Source: Rotaria sp. Silwood1 (Eukaryota > Rotifera > Eurotatoria > Philodinida > Philodinidae). Taken from it: a stretch of DNA of 64,000 nt. The position numbers were made by a program, and so were the translations under genes. The number at the start of each line of letters is the position of its first letter. Within the stretch, counting starts at the first letter, position 1. The stretch covers positions 249,470-313,469 of the forward strand of contig CAJNOP010000175.1 of NCBI GenBank assembly GCA_905250075.1, in the 5' to 3' direction. The notes under the pieces were generated by a model. The model ran no database searches. It had not been told where the DNA came from and saw only the letters and a list, made by a program, of their open reading frames with translations. Shown here one piece after another: positions 1 through 12,740 of this stretch.

Positions 1-220
1 TCGCAGAAAAGAAGAAAAAAAATTGTGTTGATGATCACGATCGAAGAAAAGAAGAAACAAAAGAAAGAAGCTTGCATACATATATATATATTTATTCGTC
101 TCGGTTTGTATTTGTCATACGATTTAGAGCATCACATATAAAAACATATTTTCATACATATTATTATTATGATTTGGTTTTTTTGATTGAAAAAATAAGT
201 TTTGTTTTTTTGTTTTCTAG

Positions 221-3200
221 ATGAATAGTTTCAATCGTGTACGTTCAACATTACGTCGTACATTTTTTTCATCGAATGATGCCGATTCAAGTCCAAATAC
301 AACACGACGTGAAGATTTTCCAATATTAAGTCGTCATTTATCATCATATGAACGTTTTGATTTATCAACAGGTAATCAAGGAACATCAACAACATCATTA
401 CAAAATATTAATTCAAATAATAATAATAATACATTATCACATACACCAATTATTGAAACAACAAATGATGGTGTTGAATTTTTACCAAATAATACTAAAC
501 GTACATTACGTACAATACCAGGTGTATTTTGTCCAATAGCATTATCAATGTTTTCAATATCATTATTTATGCGTATTGGTTTTGTTATTGCACATGCTGG
601 AATATTACAAACATTATTACAATTTGGTCTTTGTTTTATTATACTTTTTTGTACGTTATTAAGTGTTTGTTCATTAGCAACAAATGGAGCTATTGAAGGT
701 GGTGGTGTTTATCATATGATATCACGTGCATTAGGACCTGAATTTGGTGGATCAATTGGTGTATTATTTTTTTTTGCTAATGTTATTGGTAATGGACAAA
801 GTGTTGCAGCTCTTGTTGAAGCATTAGTTGATAGTTTTGGACCCGGAAGTAAATATACAAAAAAAAATTTGAAATTTGAAATATTTATTTTTTTTTTGTA
901 AGGTAAAGCAAATGCTTTTCAAGATACACATTGGTGGAGATTTTTATATGGAACAATAATTAATATAATTAGTCTTATAACATGTTTACTTGGTTCATCA
1001 TTATTTTCTATGGCAACATTTTTTATATTTATTCTTGTTAGTTTTAGTTATCTTATGGTAGTTGTTTCATTTTTTGTTCAAAGTCCAAGACAAGTTGTTA
1101 TACCAAAAGTTAATACTTATGCATATGATCATCCACCAATAGAATTTAATAATAGTGATTTAATTTATGGACGTTATACAGGTTTTAGTTCATTAACAAT
1201 GCGTGAAAATACTTATGCAAATTATACAATTGATTATACAACTGGTGATATGATGAATTTTGCTACAGTTTTTGGTGTACTTTTTTCAAGTATAACAGGT
1301 TTATTGGCTGGAGCAAATATGTCAGGTAAAAAAAAAAAAACAAATTCAATATATGAAGTTTATTTGATAGTTCTCGAATAGAACTATATGAAATTTTTAT
1401 GCTCAGATAAATCATCTGAAATAAGGAGACATTTATTTGAGAGAAAAAGAAAATGTTCGTAGTTTTTTTTTTCGTAAGAACTCTGATTTTTCTATCGGAT
1501 TCGATCGTTTTCTATTTTAACAAAGCTTAAAATAACTTTTGAGACATAGTTTAAAGTATTTGCAAAAAAAAAGAAAAATGTCACTTCAATCAAGTAAAGT
1601 TAGAGAATGGTCGTAAGTGGATTTGATGTTGTTTTATGAAAAACAAAAGTTTCTTCAAACAACTGCCACTTTATATGGAGAGAGAGAAAAGTGTGAGATA
1701 TGCAAGAATTCAAAAGGATACCACCACTTAACCCATCTGTTCAGAGTTACAGACATTTTAGCTTCTGTCATGTTATATACCAACACATCGAACAATACTA
1801 TTTCAGACTCTAGTAAAATGCCTATAACTCTGGACTGAAGTTCTAATGAGACTGTTCGTTTTGAAGTTTTGTCATTGAAATCTACCTTATGCATAGCAGA
1901 AAAAAACGAATAACGTAGTTTTACATGTTCTTTGCAATAAAAGATAAAGCAATTGGCTACGATAAAGTTCCTACGGCAATTCTAGGTTGTCCAATTAGAA
2001 ACGTAGTTAAAGAAAATAGTATGCATGATTGAAATTTATATTGTTGATGAAAGATTCAACCTCAAGCTATTTTGATATTTTTGACGAAAGTTGATCTTGT
2101 TTTGTGGTCGACTTAAAATAAAATCTAAGAATTTTTATTTTCTTTTTTTCCTCCTATTTCTTATATTTTTTTTTAATTCATACTTCAGTGAAAAAAGAAA
2201 CCGTATTCTAGAATGAGAGAAATCAAGTCTTATCTGTGTTTTATTGATTTTATTACAAAGCAAACATATATCGGTAAAACGAAACTAAATCTGTAATCTT
2301 ATATGAATAAGAATTGTAATCATAATAGGATGTTAAGAATTACACATAAAGAAAACAATATATTATTATTTCATAGAAAGAATATAATTGAAAATTTTAT
2401 ATAAAAAAAAAAATGAATTATAGAAAATAATTTATACTAATTTTTATGTTTGTTTTTTTAGGAGAGTTAAAACGACCAAGTCGAAGTATTCCAACTGGTT
2501 CTATAGCTGCTATATTTTTTGTATTTTTTATATTCATTACGGAAACATTACTTATGGCTGCTACAACTGATCGGTGAGTGTTAAAAATTAAGTTTTTTTT
2601 TTTTTCTTTAATACAATTTTTATTTATTATTATAGATTTACATTAACTAACAATTATTTATTTTTACAAGATATTAATATTTGGGCACCATTTGTAATAA
2701 TTGGAATGATAGCTGCAGTTTTTTCAGCATGTTTATCAGGACTTATTGGTGCATCAAGAATATTAGAAGCATTAGCAATAGATGAAATTTTTGGTATGAA
2801 AATTTTCTATAGAATTTGTATCTGTCACATTTATAATGTTAAAAATAAAAAAGAAGATTCAAGTTGTCGAATTTCCCTACTTTCAAGTTCCTATCATTTT
2901 TTGACTCGTATTTCTTCTCCACCTTGTTGATCTATCATGTTGAGTAGTCATACAAAAACAAAAGGCATTTACATAATTTTTTTTTTCTATATACCCCTAT
3001 AGACTAGGGATCGACAAGCTCCGCTCACGAGGGAACATTCCCAAGTGATACCCGCCGTTTCAGCTCATATAGTGTCCAAAAGTAGATCTCGGTAAGACTA
3101 GAGAAAGCCTAAAAGGGTTCGTGCCATTGCGCCTTTGGAGCCGAGTTATGCCTAATTTACTGAATTTTCGACCCTTTTTAGGGTACTGCGGCTTGTCCAA

Positions 3201-6200
3201 ACGTAACGCTGTTACGTTTTTGACACACTCTTCTTCAACTATCTCGAAAAGTTTAAGAGCTAGGAAGTTCGTTCAAACGTCATTCGACGCAACTTATCGA
3301 ACTTTATTTATCATATAAAAATGGCCTTTTTTGACTGAAGTCTCAGGCATCTAGGAAGGTTTTATCATGGCGTAACGCTGTTACATAAAAGGACCCTTTT
3401 TTTCCAGTGCCGCCAAGAAAACTCTAAATTCTTGCGAAACCATTTCTTCAAATGTGATGCTCCGAGAGTCTTTTTTGTAGAGCATTGAATAGGCTTTCAG
3501 GCAGTAAAAAAGATTTTCTCTAAAACATTTTTGCTCCGATAAAAAATGCAAAAAACAAACGTAACGCTGTTACGTTTTTCGTAACACTGTTACACAGTTT
3601 TTTGTTGACCAATTTTGAGGCACTTAATGTACTCAGAATGACTTGATTTTTCTAAGTGTTACTGTTTTCTATGTAGACAATCCCCTATGCAAAAATGAGA
3701 TTGATACATCGATCTGAGAGCTCATAAACTGAGCAGGAAGTTGGGAATTGTATCGAAGTCTTCAATTTGTTCTAAGCTGCCAAAGTCAAAACTAAATAGA
3801 CCATTTTGTAGAGAATTTAATTCTGCATCGAATGGTATGTCTCTTGACCTTTGTTGAAAAAATTTCTTGGTTAAAAAATCCAAAATACGGTTTTTGAAAA
3901 CTTTAAAATCCAGTTTTCGATATCAAAATCTGATTTTTATACAAAATTAATACCAAATTCGTAATCAGCGTAAAAAACTGCATCTAGTACCCCACTGAGA
4001 TCTGTCCAACTCGAAAAAAAATTTTTTCAAAACTTGATCAGCGAAGTGTCGCGTTACGTGGACAAGCCGACTGATCGAAAAATCAAATTACGGAGTTTCC
4101 ATCTGAAATTTCTAACATAGATAGATATAGTTACACCTAGAATATCCTGGAAGTTTCAACCGAATAGAATGTTCCTATGTGGAGATATTGGATCTCCAAA
4201 AAATAGTCATTTGCGACAGATCTTTCACAAGTCGAGTTTAATTGAAAATGCAATAACTCGACAAAGGAACATTCTATTCGGCTGAAACTTCCAGAATATT
4301 CTAGGTGTAACTATATCTATCTATGTTAGAAATTTCAGATGGAAACTTCGTAATTTGATTTTTCGATCAGTACCCTAAAAAGGGTCGAAAATTCAGTAAA
4401 TTAGGCATAACTCGGCTCCGAGGGCGCAATGGCACGAACCCTTTTAGGCTTTCTCTAGTCTTACCGAGATCTACTTTTGGGCACAATATGAGCTGAAACG
4501 GCGAGTATCACTTGGGAATGTTCCCTCGTCAGAGGAACTGTTCGAACAGTTCTTTTGCGCTGAACTGATGAACCGGTTTGTTTGAGCTGTATTCCCAAAA
4601 CAGAATACTTTTGTTCTCTTATGGGAATTATTTCCCGAAAACAGAACAAAAGTGTTCTGTTTTGGGAACACAGCTCAAACGAACCGGTTGAGCTGAGCTT
4701 GTCGACCCCTAACTATGGACTTTACACATAATGTCTGTATCGATATTATGTATTATTCTATCTATCGAATACTATAGCTGAATGATGTTAGTTTTTTTGT
4801 ATATAGAAAGTGTAAATTTTCTTATAGACTCATATAATATTTATTTAGGACCAATACTTGCTTGGATTCGAGGTGGAACAACTCATCATGGTAATCCATG
4901 GGCTGCTGTATTACTTACATTTACACTTGTACAGGTAAGTTAGATATTGAAAAATTTTCTTTTTTGTTTATAATTTTGCTTTTTTTTTTTTGTTTTCTTA
5001 AATTTTAATTTAGTTAACTTTATTCATTGGTTCAATGAATAAAATAGCACCAATTGTAACCATATTTTTTCTTCTTGCTTATTTTGCGGTTAATTTATCT
5101 TGTTTGGCACTTGATTTAGCATCAGCACCAAATTTTCGACCAACATTTAAATATTTTTCATGGCATACAGCATTAATAGGTGCTGTTGGATCGATAATAA
5201 TGTGTTTTATTGTATCAGCTGCTTATGCTGCTATAGCTATTGGAATTTTAATTGGTTTTATTTGTATGCTACATTTAAGAGATTTTCCTCGAGCTTCATG
5301 GGGTTCGATTTCACAAGCTCTTATATTTCATCAGGTTTAGATTGAAATATCAATGATGGTTTTTATTTTTCGTCTGGTTTTCTTTTCTATAATTTTTAGG
5401 TTCGAAAATATCTTCTTTTACTTGATCCACGTAAAGAACATGTTAAATTTTGGCGACCACAAATGTTATTACTTGTTGCTAATCCACGTTCATCAATAAA
5501 TTTAATTGATTTTGTTAATGATATGAAAAAAGGTGGTCTTTTTATATTAGGTCATGTTAAAATTGGTCAAATGGATCAAGGATCAAATGATGTTTGTTCA
5601 CAAGAATATCCATATTGGGTTTCATTAATAGATAATATGAAAATTAAAGCATTTGTTGATATGACATTAGCACCAACAATACGTGATGGTGTATTACAAT
5701 TAATGAGATTATCTGGATTAGGTATTTGAAAAATAAAATAAACTAATTGAAAATCTCAAAAAAAAAGAATAGATTGAATTTTAGAAGTTTTTTATGTTAG
5801 AATTAGAATATAAATGTTATTATTTTTTGAAAAGACTGTTGAAATCTCTAGGGATTGAAAAATTATTCGCGATGCATGAATGATAATCTTTTATATAAGA
5901 TCATCCACATCTATCCATTCTCGGAGGCTTCTTCAAGATACTTTATGTCATGTGATGAATTGCCTTCGTACTTTTTTCTCTTAGGAAAATTTTTGTCTAT
6001 AGTGTTGTAAAAGAAAACTAATTATTAAAGATAGAAATAGAAAATCATTTTAATATGAGATTCACGTATAAGAAATAATAAACATATTTCATTAAGATCT
6101 ATATAAAGATGAATTATTTAGATAAATTAAGATTAGTATTAAAATAGACATTGAATTATTAATTTTGTTAGTTTGTAGCAAAAGATGTGCCTTTTAAATA

Positions 6201-8056
6201 AAAAACAATACTTATGAAAATTATTTATTAGATTAATCATTTCATTACAAAACTCATATAATTATATAAGAGCTGAATTGCATGATAAATTGTATTTATA
6301 TTCTTTCATCATCTAAATCATAATATTATTGTATGATTTTTTATGAAACTAATTAAGAGAAAAACAAAACAGTTTTGAACATAAGAATTTACTAAAGTCG
6401 AGCTATGAAATTAAACAGAATCTTAGATTTAATGTTGCTTAAATTCTAATTCTAGCTATTATTTTGACTAATAATATCATACAAAATTTCGAATGTATAC
6501 CTTTGAACTATTTAAAAGTTTCCATTGATCTTTACAACACAGTACTCAAATGTGAACCAGAACTGTATTTTACTGGTATTCTAAATGTTAGTATGATTCA
6601 TTTCTTGGTGACTGTGTAACCAAAGAAATTTTTGTAGGATAACTATTTCACGTTCGCCTCTCTTTTTTGTATATGTCACATCTTTATTTTGAGGATGTGA
6701 GTGGGAAGAGGTTTTTTTTTCTCTAAAAAAAAATTCCTTCTAAATTATTAGATCTATTTAAAAGAAATATTCTTATTTTGTTTAACTAGGTGGTCTTCGC
6801 CCAAATACAGTTATTCTTGGTTTTTATGATAGTGCTTTACCAGAAGATAAATTACGTAATCGTTCATTTTTTAAAAAACGTTGGCTGAAAACAAGTACTC
6901 CTGTTAATTTATTGGCAGCACCTACATTTCATCAACAACCTATAATTCAATCTGGTGTAATGGAAGGTGCTAGTACAATAACATTACATTCATTTAATAG
7001 TTCAACAACAATAAATGGTAATGATATGTATCCAATATTTAATTTTGGAGGTAAGAAATATTTATTTATTTTTTGTTCTATGATTAGTTAATTTAGATTT
7101 ACGTCAAGAAAATGAAGATAAAGAACTTGATGTTTATTCATATGTTCAAATTATAAAAGATGCACTTTATTTGAATAAAAGTATTTGTCTTGCTCGAAAT
7201 TTTCATCAATTACACAAAGATGATATAGAATTAAATAAACGAAAAGTTTTCGTAGATATTTGGCCAGTAAGTTTAAATTTTATTTGGATTTCATACAAAT
7301 AAAAAGTAAAAGAATACATGAAAAATAGAAGTCTCAACGATCAGTACTTATAGAGAAAATTTTTAAACTTCTATCAGTCGAACAAACAAAAGTTCTTCAT
7401 ATTTTGAAAGTTTCATTCTATTTCAATAAATAATATTTTCAATTGACTACATAAAAATGTTTTGTTTTTTTGCTTTAAAGGTTAATTTTATCTTTCCGGA
7501 AACATCAACTCAATTTGATGTAACATGTCTTTATATGCTTCAATTAGCTACAATTTTATCTATGGTTAAACCATGGAAAAATCGTGTTACATTACGTGTT
7601 TTTCTTTGTATTGATGCAATTAATGATAATGCATTACGTACTCAACAACATCTTGATGAATTACTTAGTCAACTTCGTATAAATGCTCAAACACGTATGA
7701 TTGCTTGGGAAAATGTAACAAGTCTATTAAATAATACATCAACAACTAATGATAGTGCAGCAACAATATCTGTTGAACAACAATCAACAACAACAACAGC
7801 AACGGCACCAACAGCAACAACAACAACAATAACAAATTCATTTATTGATATAAATGATGTATATGTTCGTGGTGTTAATGAACTCATTCGACAACAATGT
7901 GACAATACATCATGTCTTTATTTATATTTACCACGACCACCACGAGATAAAAATCTTTCACCACGTTATATGCGTGTTCTTGATATATTATCAAATGATT
8001 TACCACCTGTTATGTTTGTTCATGGTGTTTCATCTGTGACATGTACTCAATTATAA
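221..8056 (+). CDS. SLC12A9: SLC12A9-type cation-chloride cotransporter family protein (ten exons)
   Basis: Predicted multipass membrane protein of the SLC12 family, SLC12A9/CIP1 branch, about 1018 aa. Exons by eye: 221-848, 903-1325, 2462-2573, 2636-2793, 4849-4934, 5014-5334, 5400-5721, 6790-7050, 7097-7266, 7481-8056; every join keeps phase. Seen: a variable N-terminus, then the first helices with [20 protein letters not shown], the SLC12 hallmark [19 protein letters not shown] across the exon 2/3 join, more helices to exon 6, then the soluble C-terminal domain with [13 protein letters not shown] and a terminal [12 protein letters not shown] typical of the SLC12A9 branch. SLC12A9 is known as a cotransporter-interacting protein with poorly settled transport activity. 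A Thr/Asn-rich insert lies in exon 10. The ATG directly follows a CTAG splice acceptor. Introns 2, 4 and 7 exceed 1 kb; intron 4 carries a transposon-like insertion. Family is sure; individual borders may be off by a few bases. Confidence 0.9.
3005..4712. mobile_element. hAT-like non-autonomous DNA transposon in SLC12A9 intron 4
   Basis: The element starts TAGGGATCGACAAGCT and ends with the near-perfect inverse AGCTTGTCGACCCCTAA. It is flanked by ctatagac (2997-3004) and ctatggac (4713-4720), an 8-bp target duplication with one mismatch. An 8-bp duplication with a YARNG-type terminus fits the hAT superfamily. Outer arms of about 190 bp (3005-3197 versus roughly 4374-4712) are strongly complementary. 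A second nested pair lies inside (4068-4178 versus 4262-4372). Subterminal palindromes GTAACGCTGTTAC recur. No transposase reading frame is visible, so it is non-autonomous. It sits in an intron and leaves the reading frame intact. Confidence 0.75.
4536..4690. repeat. Secondary hairpin inside the right arm of the hAT-like element
   Basis: The right arm is longer than the left because of an extra palindrome. AACCGGTTTGTTTGAGCTGT pairs with ACAGCTCAAACGAACCGGTT, and inside it CCCAAAACAGAATACTTTTG pairs with a near-complement ending at about 4660. It may be a small foldback element inserted into the larger one. Confidence 0.55.
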
Positions 8057-8297
8057 TTTTCTTTTTTTTTTTAAATAAAAATTTTTTTTTTTTTTTTTTG
8101 TGTGTGTTTTCTTGTTTTCATGTCAGAATATTTCATATCTGTCTTTTAATCTCTTTTATTTTGTTTTGTTTTGCGACTTATTTAATAAGTGTTTGTCCTT
8201 TTTTCTTCCATTGTCTGAATGGTTTTTAATTTGCACTTATCATAATAATAATAATCTTTGTATGCGTTTTTCTTTGTCTGTATGTGTTTAATTTAAG
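8057..8297 (+). other. Short intercistronic region, candidate operon junction
   Basis: Only 241 bp separate the stop of the SLC12A9 gene from the ATG of the TIPRL gene on the same strand. The stretch is very T-rich (runs near 8048-8100 and 8140-8175) and ends in TTTAATTTAAG immediately before the ATG, a good 3' splice acceptor. This is what a spliced-leader trans-splicing site between two cistrons would look like. A conventional 5' UTR intron cannot be excluded. Confidence 0.45.
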
Positions 8298-10564
8298 ATG
8301 TCACATTCTCAATCTATTATATTTAATAATGAATGGTCAATTAGTACAACACATGGTCCAATATTATCATCAGAAGGTTCAATACGTCAAGAATATGAAC
8401 AAAATTTAGAAACAAATCATTTACCTGATATGATATTTGATAAAACAACATTAAAAATAATTCATTTAGATAATAATTTAGAAATTTTATTTAATGCATT
8501 TGATGCATTAAAAAGTATTGATATGTATAATAATATAGAACATGTACCTAAAGTATCAATGAGTGAAATATGGACAAAATCACGTAGTAAAGATAGAGAA
8601 TTGGATTATGTTAAACCATATGATTGGACATATACAACAAGATATAAAGGTAATATTATATTATGTTGTAAAATAGAAGCATCAAAAGAATAAAATGACA
8701 GCGAATTTGGATTTTTTTTTCTGATATAAATAACTAAAGTCCAATGCAGATCTCAGCTACTTCTATCATAATGTTATAAGTACATAGTATGAGATAAAAC
8801 TCCTCATCTTGTGGATGTGTTCTAATGAAGACTAGCACCAAGGTCAACAAAATACCGACTACAAAAAGAGATCTGATTACTGGGCTTCTAGAAGTGTATG
8901 TGAACGCTTGTTGGCTACCTGACGTATGTTTAGATTCAGTAAGATTCATGTTAATGCTATTAATTCATAACAAATAATTAAACTATTTGCATTGTGGACA
9001 CTTAGTACAGTACACTAATAACATCAGTTAATCATAGGTAGTTGTTCTTTTTATGATAGAACACCTTAAGCCAGATGTGAATAACTTCGTGGAATATAAT
9101 TCATTAGATAATTTCATTTTTTTTTCTTTGGAATTGGTACTAACTAGTACTATTTCTTTTGATGAGATTTTATTGTTTTTATCAAATGATTGTCAAACAA
9201 TACAATCCGATATTATTTTCTAAGAATAAAAATATAATAAGAAATAGAAAATTTTACAGAAAACAACAGTTATTAAGAACTTAGGGACTAAAAGCTCAAT
9301 ATAGTTTATCTTCTAAATACATACAAATGCATATGTTTTACAAGTTTTATTTGAATTATAGAGATTTGTTATTTATCTTAGAGTTCGAAGAAAATATTTT
9401 TTTATACATTAGAAATTGTAGAATACACAGTGAAATAATCTTTGTTACTTCTTATTTTGTATAAAATTTATCAATTGCAATTCGACTTGCTCCTATTTTG
9501 AAATAGGAACAACGAAAAAATCTCATGTGATTTAAATCATATAAAAATGTTCGACATAATAATCTGCGCTATACCGACGGTTGTGCAAACAAACGTGCAA
9601 CATGGAATCGGAAACTTTCGATATAATCTATTCTCGCGAAGCCCTGTTTCAATGTAAGGTTTCATATCTTGTTAGAGTCTACATGACACACACAGTTTCA
9701 GATCAAACGTAATTAATTTGTTGAGAGATTTTCTTCGTAAGTCATATTGATTTTACGATTTATAACTTAGAAAGTTTACTCATGAGAGAATGTTTGATAG
9801 CTTTGATGATAGAATCGTTCGAAATGCTTTATCGCTTTTGACTACATATTTTAACCATAAGTAGCAAATATGTAAACTAGGAAACGTTCAAATTGATATG
9901 AATCCACGTTCATATGAAATTTTTACTACAAGCTCAACTAGTTGCAGTCTTGATATGTGCAAAGTTCAAAAATATGATTTTGCTGGAAAACAGAGTCTCA
10001 TAGGAAGATTTCAGTACTATGTCTCCATAGTTTATAAATTTTCTACTCATGGGTAAAATGACGTTCTATTAGTTGTGATAAACGTATTTCGAATCTTTTT
10101 TTTATAGCTGAACAAATAAAATAATATGTTTATGTTTAGGTACTTTACGTTCATCAGGTAATAGTGCATGGCGTGTTGAATCAACTGATCAACAACTTGA
10201 TTTAGAAAAACTTAAACGTCAAGAACCAATATTATTTTATGATGAATTAACACTTTATGAAGATGAATTAGCTGATAATGGTATATCAAACTTAATACTA
10301 AAGATTCGTTGTATGCCTAGTGGGTTTTTTGTACTTCTTCGGTTTTATATGCGTGTGGATGGCGTAATTATTCGATGTTTCGATACTCGTTATCATTATG
10401 AAGTTGGAAATACTTATATATTACGAGAATATATTGAACGTGAGTCACCTGTATCATTACTCAAACCAGAATTTCAATCAACGTCAGATATCAATTCCGT
10501 CATTGCACAATTAAAAACGAATGTACATCAATTAGAAAAACTTTTTTTTAAAACATCTATTTAA
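8298..10564 (+). CDS. TIPRL: TIP41-like protein, PP2A-family phosphatase regulator
   Basis: Two exons, 8298-8649 and 10140-10564, joined in phase 1 across a glycine codon, give 258 aa; human TIPRL is about 270 aa. Family hallmarks: YDWTYTTRYKGTL at the exon join, then LEKLKRQEPILFYDELTLYE, ELADNGISNL, MPSGFFVLLRFYMRVDGV and YILREYIERE near the C-terminus. TIPRL/Tip41 binds catalytic subunits of PP2A, PP4 and PP6 (with alpha4/Tap42) and tunes TOR and DNA-damage signalling in the cytoplasm. The 1490-bp intron contains no convincing gene. The ATG abuts a splice acceptor and the gene follows SLC12A9 closely, so the two may be co-transcribed. Length and motifs suggest an intact gene. Confidence 0.93.
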
Positions 10565-11684
10565 GATTCTGTTCTTCAAAAAAAAAAAAAAAACTTTCTT
10601 GAAAGAAACAAAATAAATATACACATACACACATAAAAGAATAATTGATAATCTAATGCCTGATATCCAAGGACTGAAAAATAAGAATTTCTGTTCGATT
10701 GCCAAAACTAAAACAACACGATAATGTTTTTTTGTTTTCACATTCATATCCATGAAAGTATTTATGAACATGTATCTGTGAGTATGCAAATTATTACAGA
10801 AAAAAAATATGACTTTGACTTTTGTGCATGGTTGAACTGTTAGTGAATTAATAGTTGATTGCCATTTTCGCGATGAATCATCGTAACTCCTATAAGAGTT
10901 AGACAATAATTCAATAATTCCCATGTCTTAGTTTTTGGACATTATTTATGTTTAGTACAATTTTTATTTTAGATAACATAGGAAATGAATCTTAAACGAT
11001 CTTTATTAGTACATTAATCATTTTTTGCACAGTAATATATCCGTTTTACTACCTGTTTTTTTTTCATAGTAAAGAATAAAATGTTACACTTGCGAAGACT
11101 GAATTTCATAGGTTGTTTCACTTATCTGTTCCAATGAAAATGAACATATCTTCAACATTCTTCAGTTTGTTTGAAGTTATTCAAGAATTATATTAAGTTT
11201 TATAAAAATAGATCACATTTCATTTTTTGTGAATTTTATAATCATTCATACTGATAAACTATGAAAACAAAAACTGTTGAAACTAATATTCGATATACTT
11301 TAATGCCGATTTTGAAGTATGCAAACTATCAGTGTCCATAATGTAGAGGGTAACTTTTTAAAAAATGAATATTCCTAGTAAACATTGAGATGTATTGACA
11401 GCGCTTCTCCAGCACTCTAAGCTATAAATTTATTTAATCATGTAAAACAACACTACTGTCTTTAAAGGTGATTATTACTTTCTAATTGTCATCAATTGAT
11501 CGTAACCAGTCACAAATATATCAATGTTTAAAAGAATTTTCTATCGATTAGAAAACACTTGAACCTAGGAAATGCTTGCCTTCTGAAGTTATTTGAAAAA
11601 TATTCATCGTTTTTATTCTTCTTTTTTCTCAATAAGAAATATAATAAGTTTTAAATAGCATGATGAGTTATATCGTCAATACAT
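10565..11684. other. Intergenic region, convergent gene ends
   Basis: This lies between the 3' end of the TIPRL gene (plus) and the 3' end of the WWE-ART gene (minus). It is AT-rich with an A-run at 10578-10593. I see no gene, repeat or hairpin that I can support. Confidence 0.5.
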
Positions 11685-12740
11685 CTAGTTTGTTTCGCTT
11701 GTTGATATCGATGTTAAATAGATAACGTGTTTTTGTTTCTTCTTGTCGAATTCAACACTTTCAATTTTAAAAGATCGTCCCGGTCGTATGAGTACTTCTT
11801 CTTCTTCCGGATAATCAGATAGAGAAGAAATATCCATGTTCAGCGTACTATATGCACTACGTTTTTCAGCAGTCAAAACAAATAAAACATTGCCAAACTG
11901 TTCGGCCTTTTCACGATTGAGACTACACGATGTAAATGCTTGAAATGACCGTCGTGCATCCTCGCTTCGAGCGACATTTTTATACTCGGTAATCATTTCA
12001 TTGGTCAATTGAGCACCTCGATACACAGTTTTACCCGTTCGACGATTTAAATTTTCATAAGATAAATAGTAGTAGAGAAGGAAAGCAAAGGGACCTAAAG
12101 TTTCTATCTTACTTTGCCAAACTTTTTCATGATTCTTGTCACCGATGAGACGCATCGTATGATTTAGAATTTTGTAGAGAAATGATTCAAGGGAATAAAG
12201 ATAAGTGCAACATTTGCCAATCTCTTTTGTTGTTTTGTCTTTGACTTTTTCTAACTGTTCAACAATCCATTTAGCTTCTCGTTGCTTTCCGGTTAGTTGT
12301 CCTTCATGCAAAATACCCAATATTGCTTTCTCTACCATCTCATGTTTTCGCTTTTCCCAGTCTTTTTCAAATTTAAGATCGAAGAATTCCATAAAAGCCT
12401 CGATAAAAACCTTTCGGAGTCCAACTAAATCATGAAACGAACTGGCAGGTACTATCGGATTGGGCATAAAACGTGCTTCTCTCAAGTGTCCTTCATCTCT
12501 GTTCATTTCTACTCGCTTTACTGGACGTTGTTTGCTTTTATCATCATTCGAAATCTGAACTCGATGTTCAAAATCAATATGATAATCGTCGAGAATAACA
12601 TAGGCTTTCTTCAATTTTGTAAATGCTTCTTCGATAATTTTATTTTCAATATCTGAATATGAATTCCATTGAGACGATTCTATGTTTGAAAATGGATTAT
12701 CATCGGATTTCCAAAACCATTCGATGCGCTTTTGTGTCAT
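11685..12740 (-). CDS. WWE domain - arginine ADP-ribosyltransferase fusion
   Basis: Intronless, 351 aa. Residues about 1-80 form a WWE domain (WFWKSDDNPF, a second Trp at 25, then a VILDDYHIDFEHRVQ strand pair), which in other proteins binds iso-ADP-ribose or ubiquitin-pathway partners. A helical linker (about 100-215) follows. Residues about 220-350 match the arginine-type ADP-ribosyltransferase fold: YRG with catalytic Arg241, the FTSCS motif with Ser271, and the PEEEEVLI turn giving an ExE pair (Glu313/Glu315). The R-S-ExE triad is complete, so mono-ADP-ribosylation of arginine is likely. There is no signal peptide, suggesting an intracellular enzyme. The ATG directly follows a CTGACAG acceptor on the minus strand. 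WWE-ART fusions are, from memory, expanded in bdelloids. The substrate is unknown. Confidence 0.85.
   Translation of the reverse strand: MTQKRIEWFWKSDDNPFSNIESSQWNSYSDIENKIIEEAFTKLKKAYVILDDYHIDFEHRVQISNDDKSKQRPVKRVEMNRDEGHLREARFMPNPIVPASSFHDLVGLRKVFIEAFMEFFDLKFEKDWEKRKHEMVEKAILGILHEGQLTGKQREAKWIVEQLEKVKDKTTKEIGKCCTYLYSLESFLYKILNHTMRLIGDKNHEKVWQSKIETLGPFAFLLYYYLSYENLNRRTGKTVYRGAQLTNEMITEYKNVARSEDARRSFQAFTSCSLNREKAEQFGNVLFVLTAEKRSAYSTLNMDISSLSDYPEEEEVLIRPGRSFKIESVEFDKKKQKHVIYLTSISTSETN

Noticed and set aside
1617..1894. Frames on both strands within SLC12A9 intron 2
   Set aside because: They overlap each other and contain no recognisable motif.
8734..8949. Minus-strand 71-codon frame with a hydrophobic stretch inside the TIPRL intron
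   Set aside because: No recognisable motif, no splice partners and poor start context; likely a chance frame.
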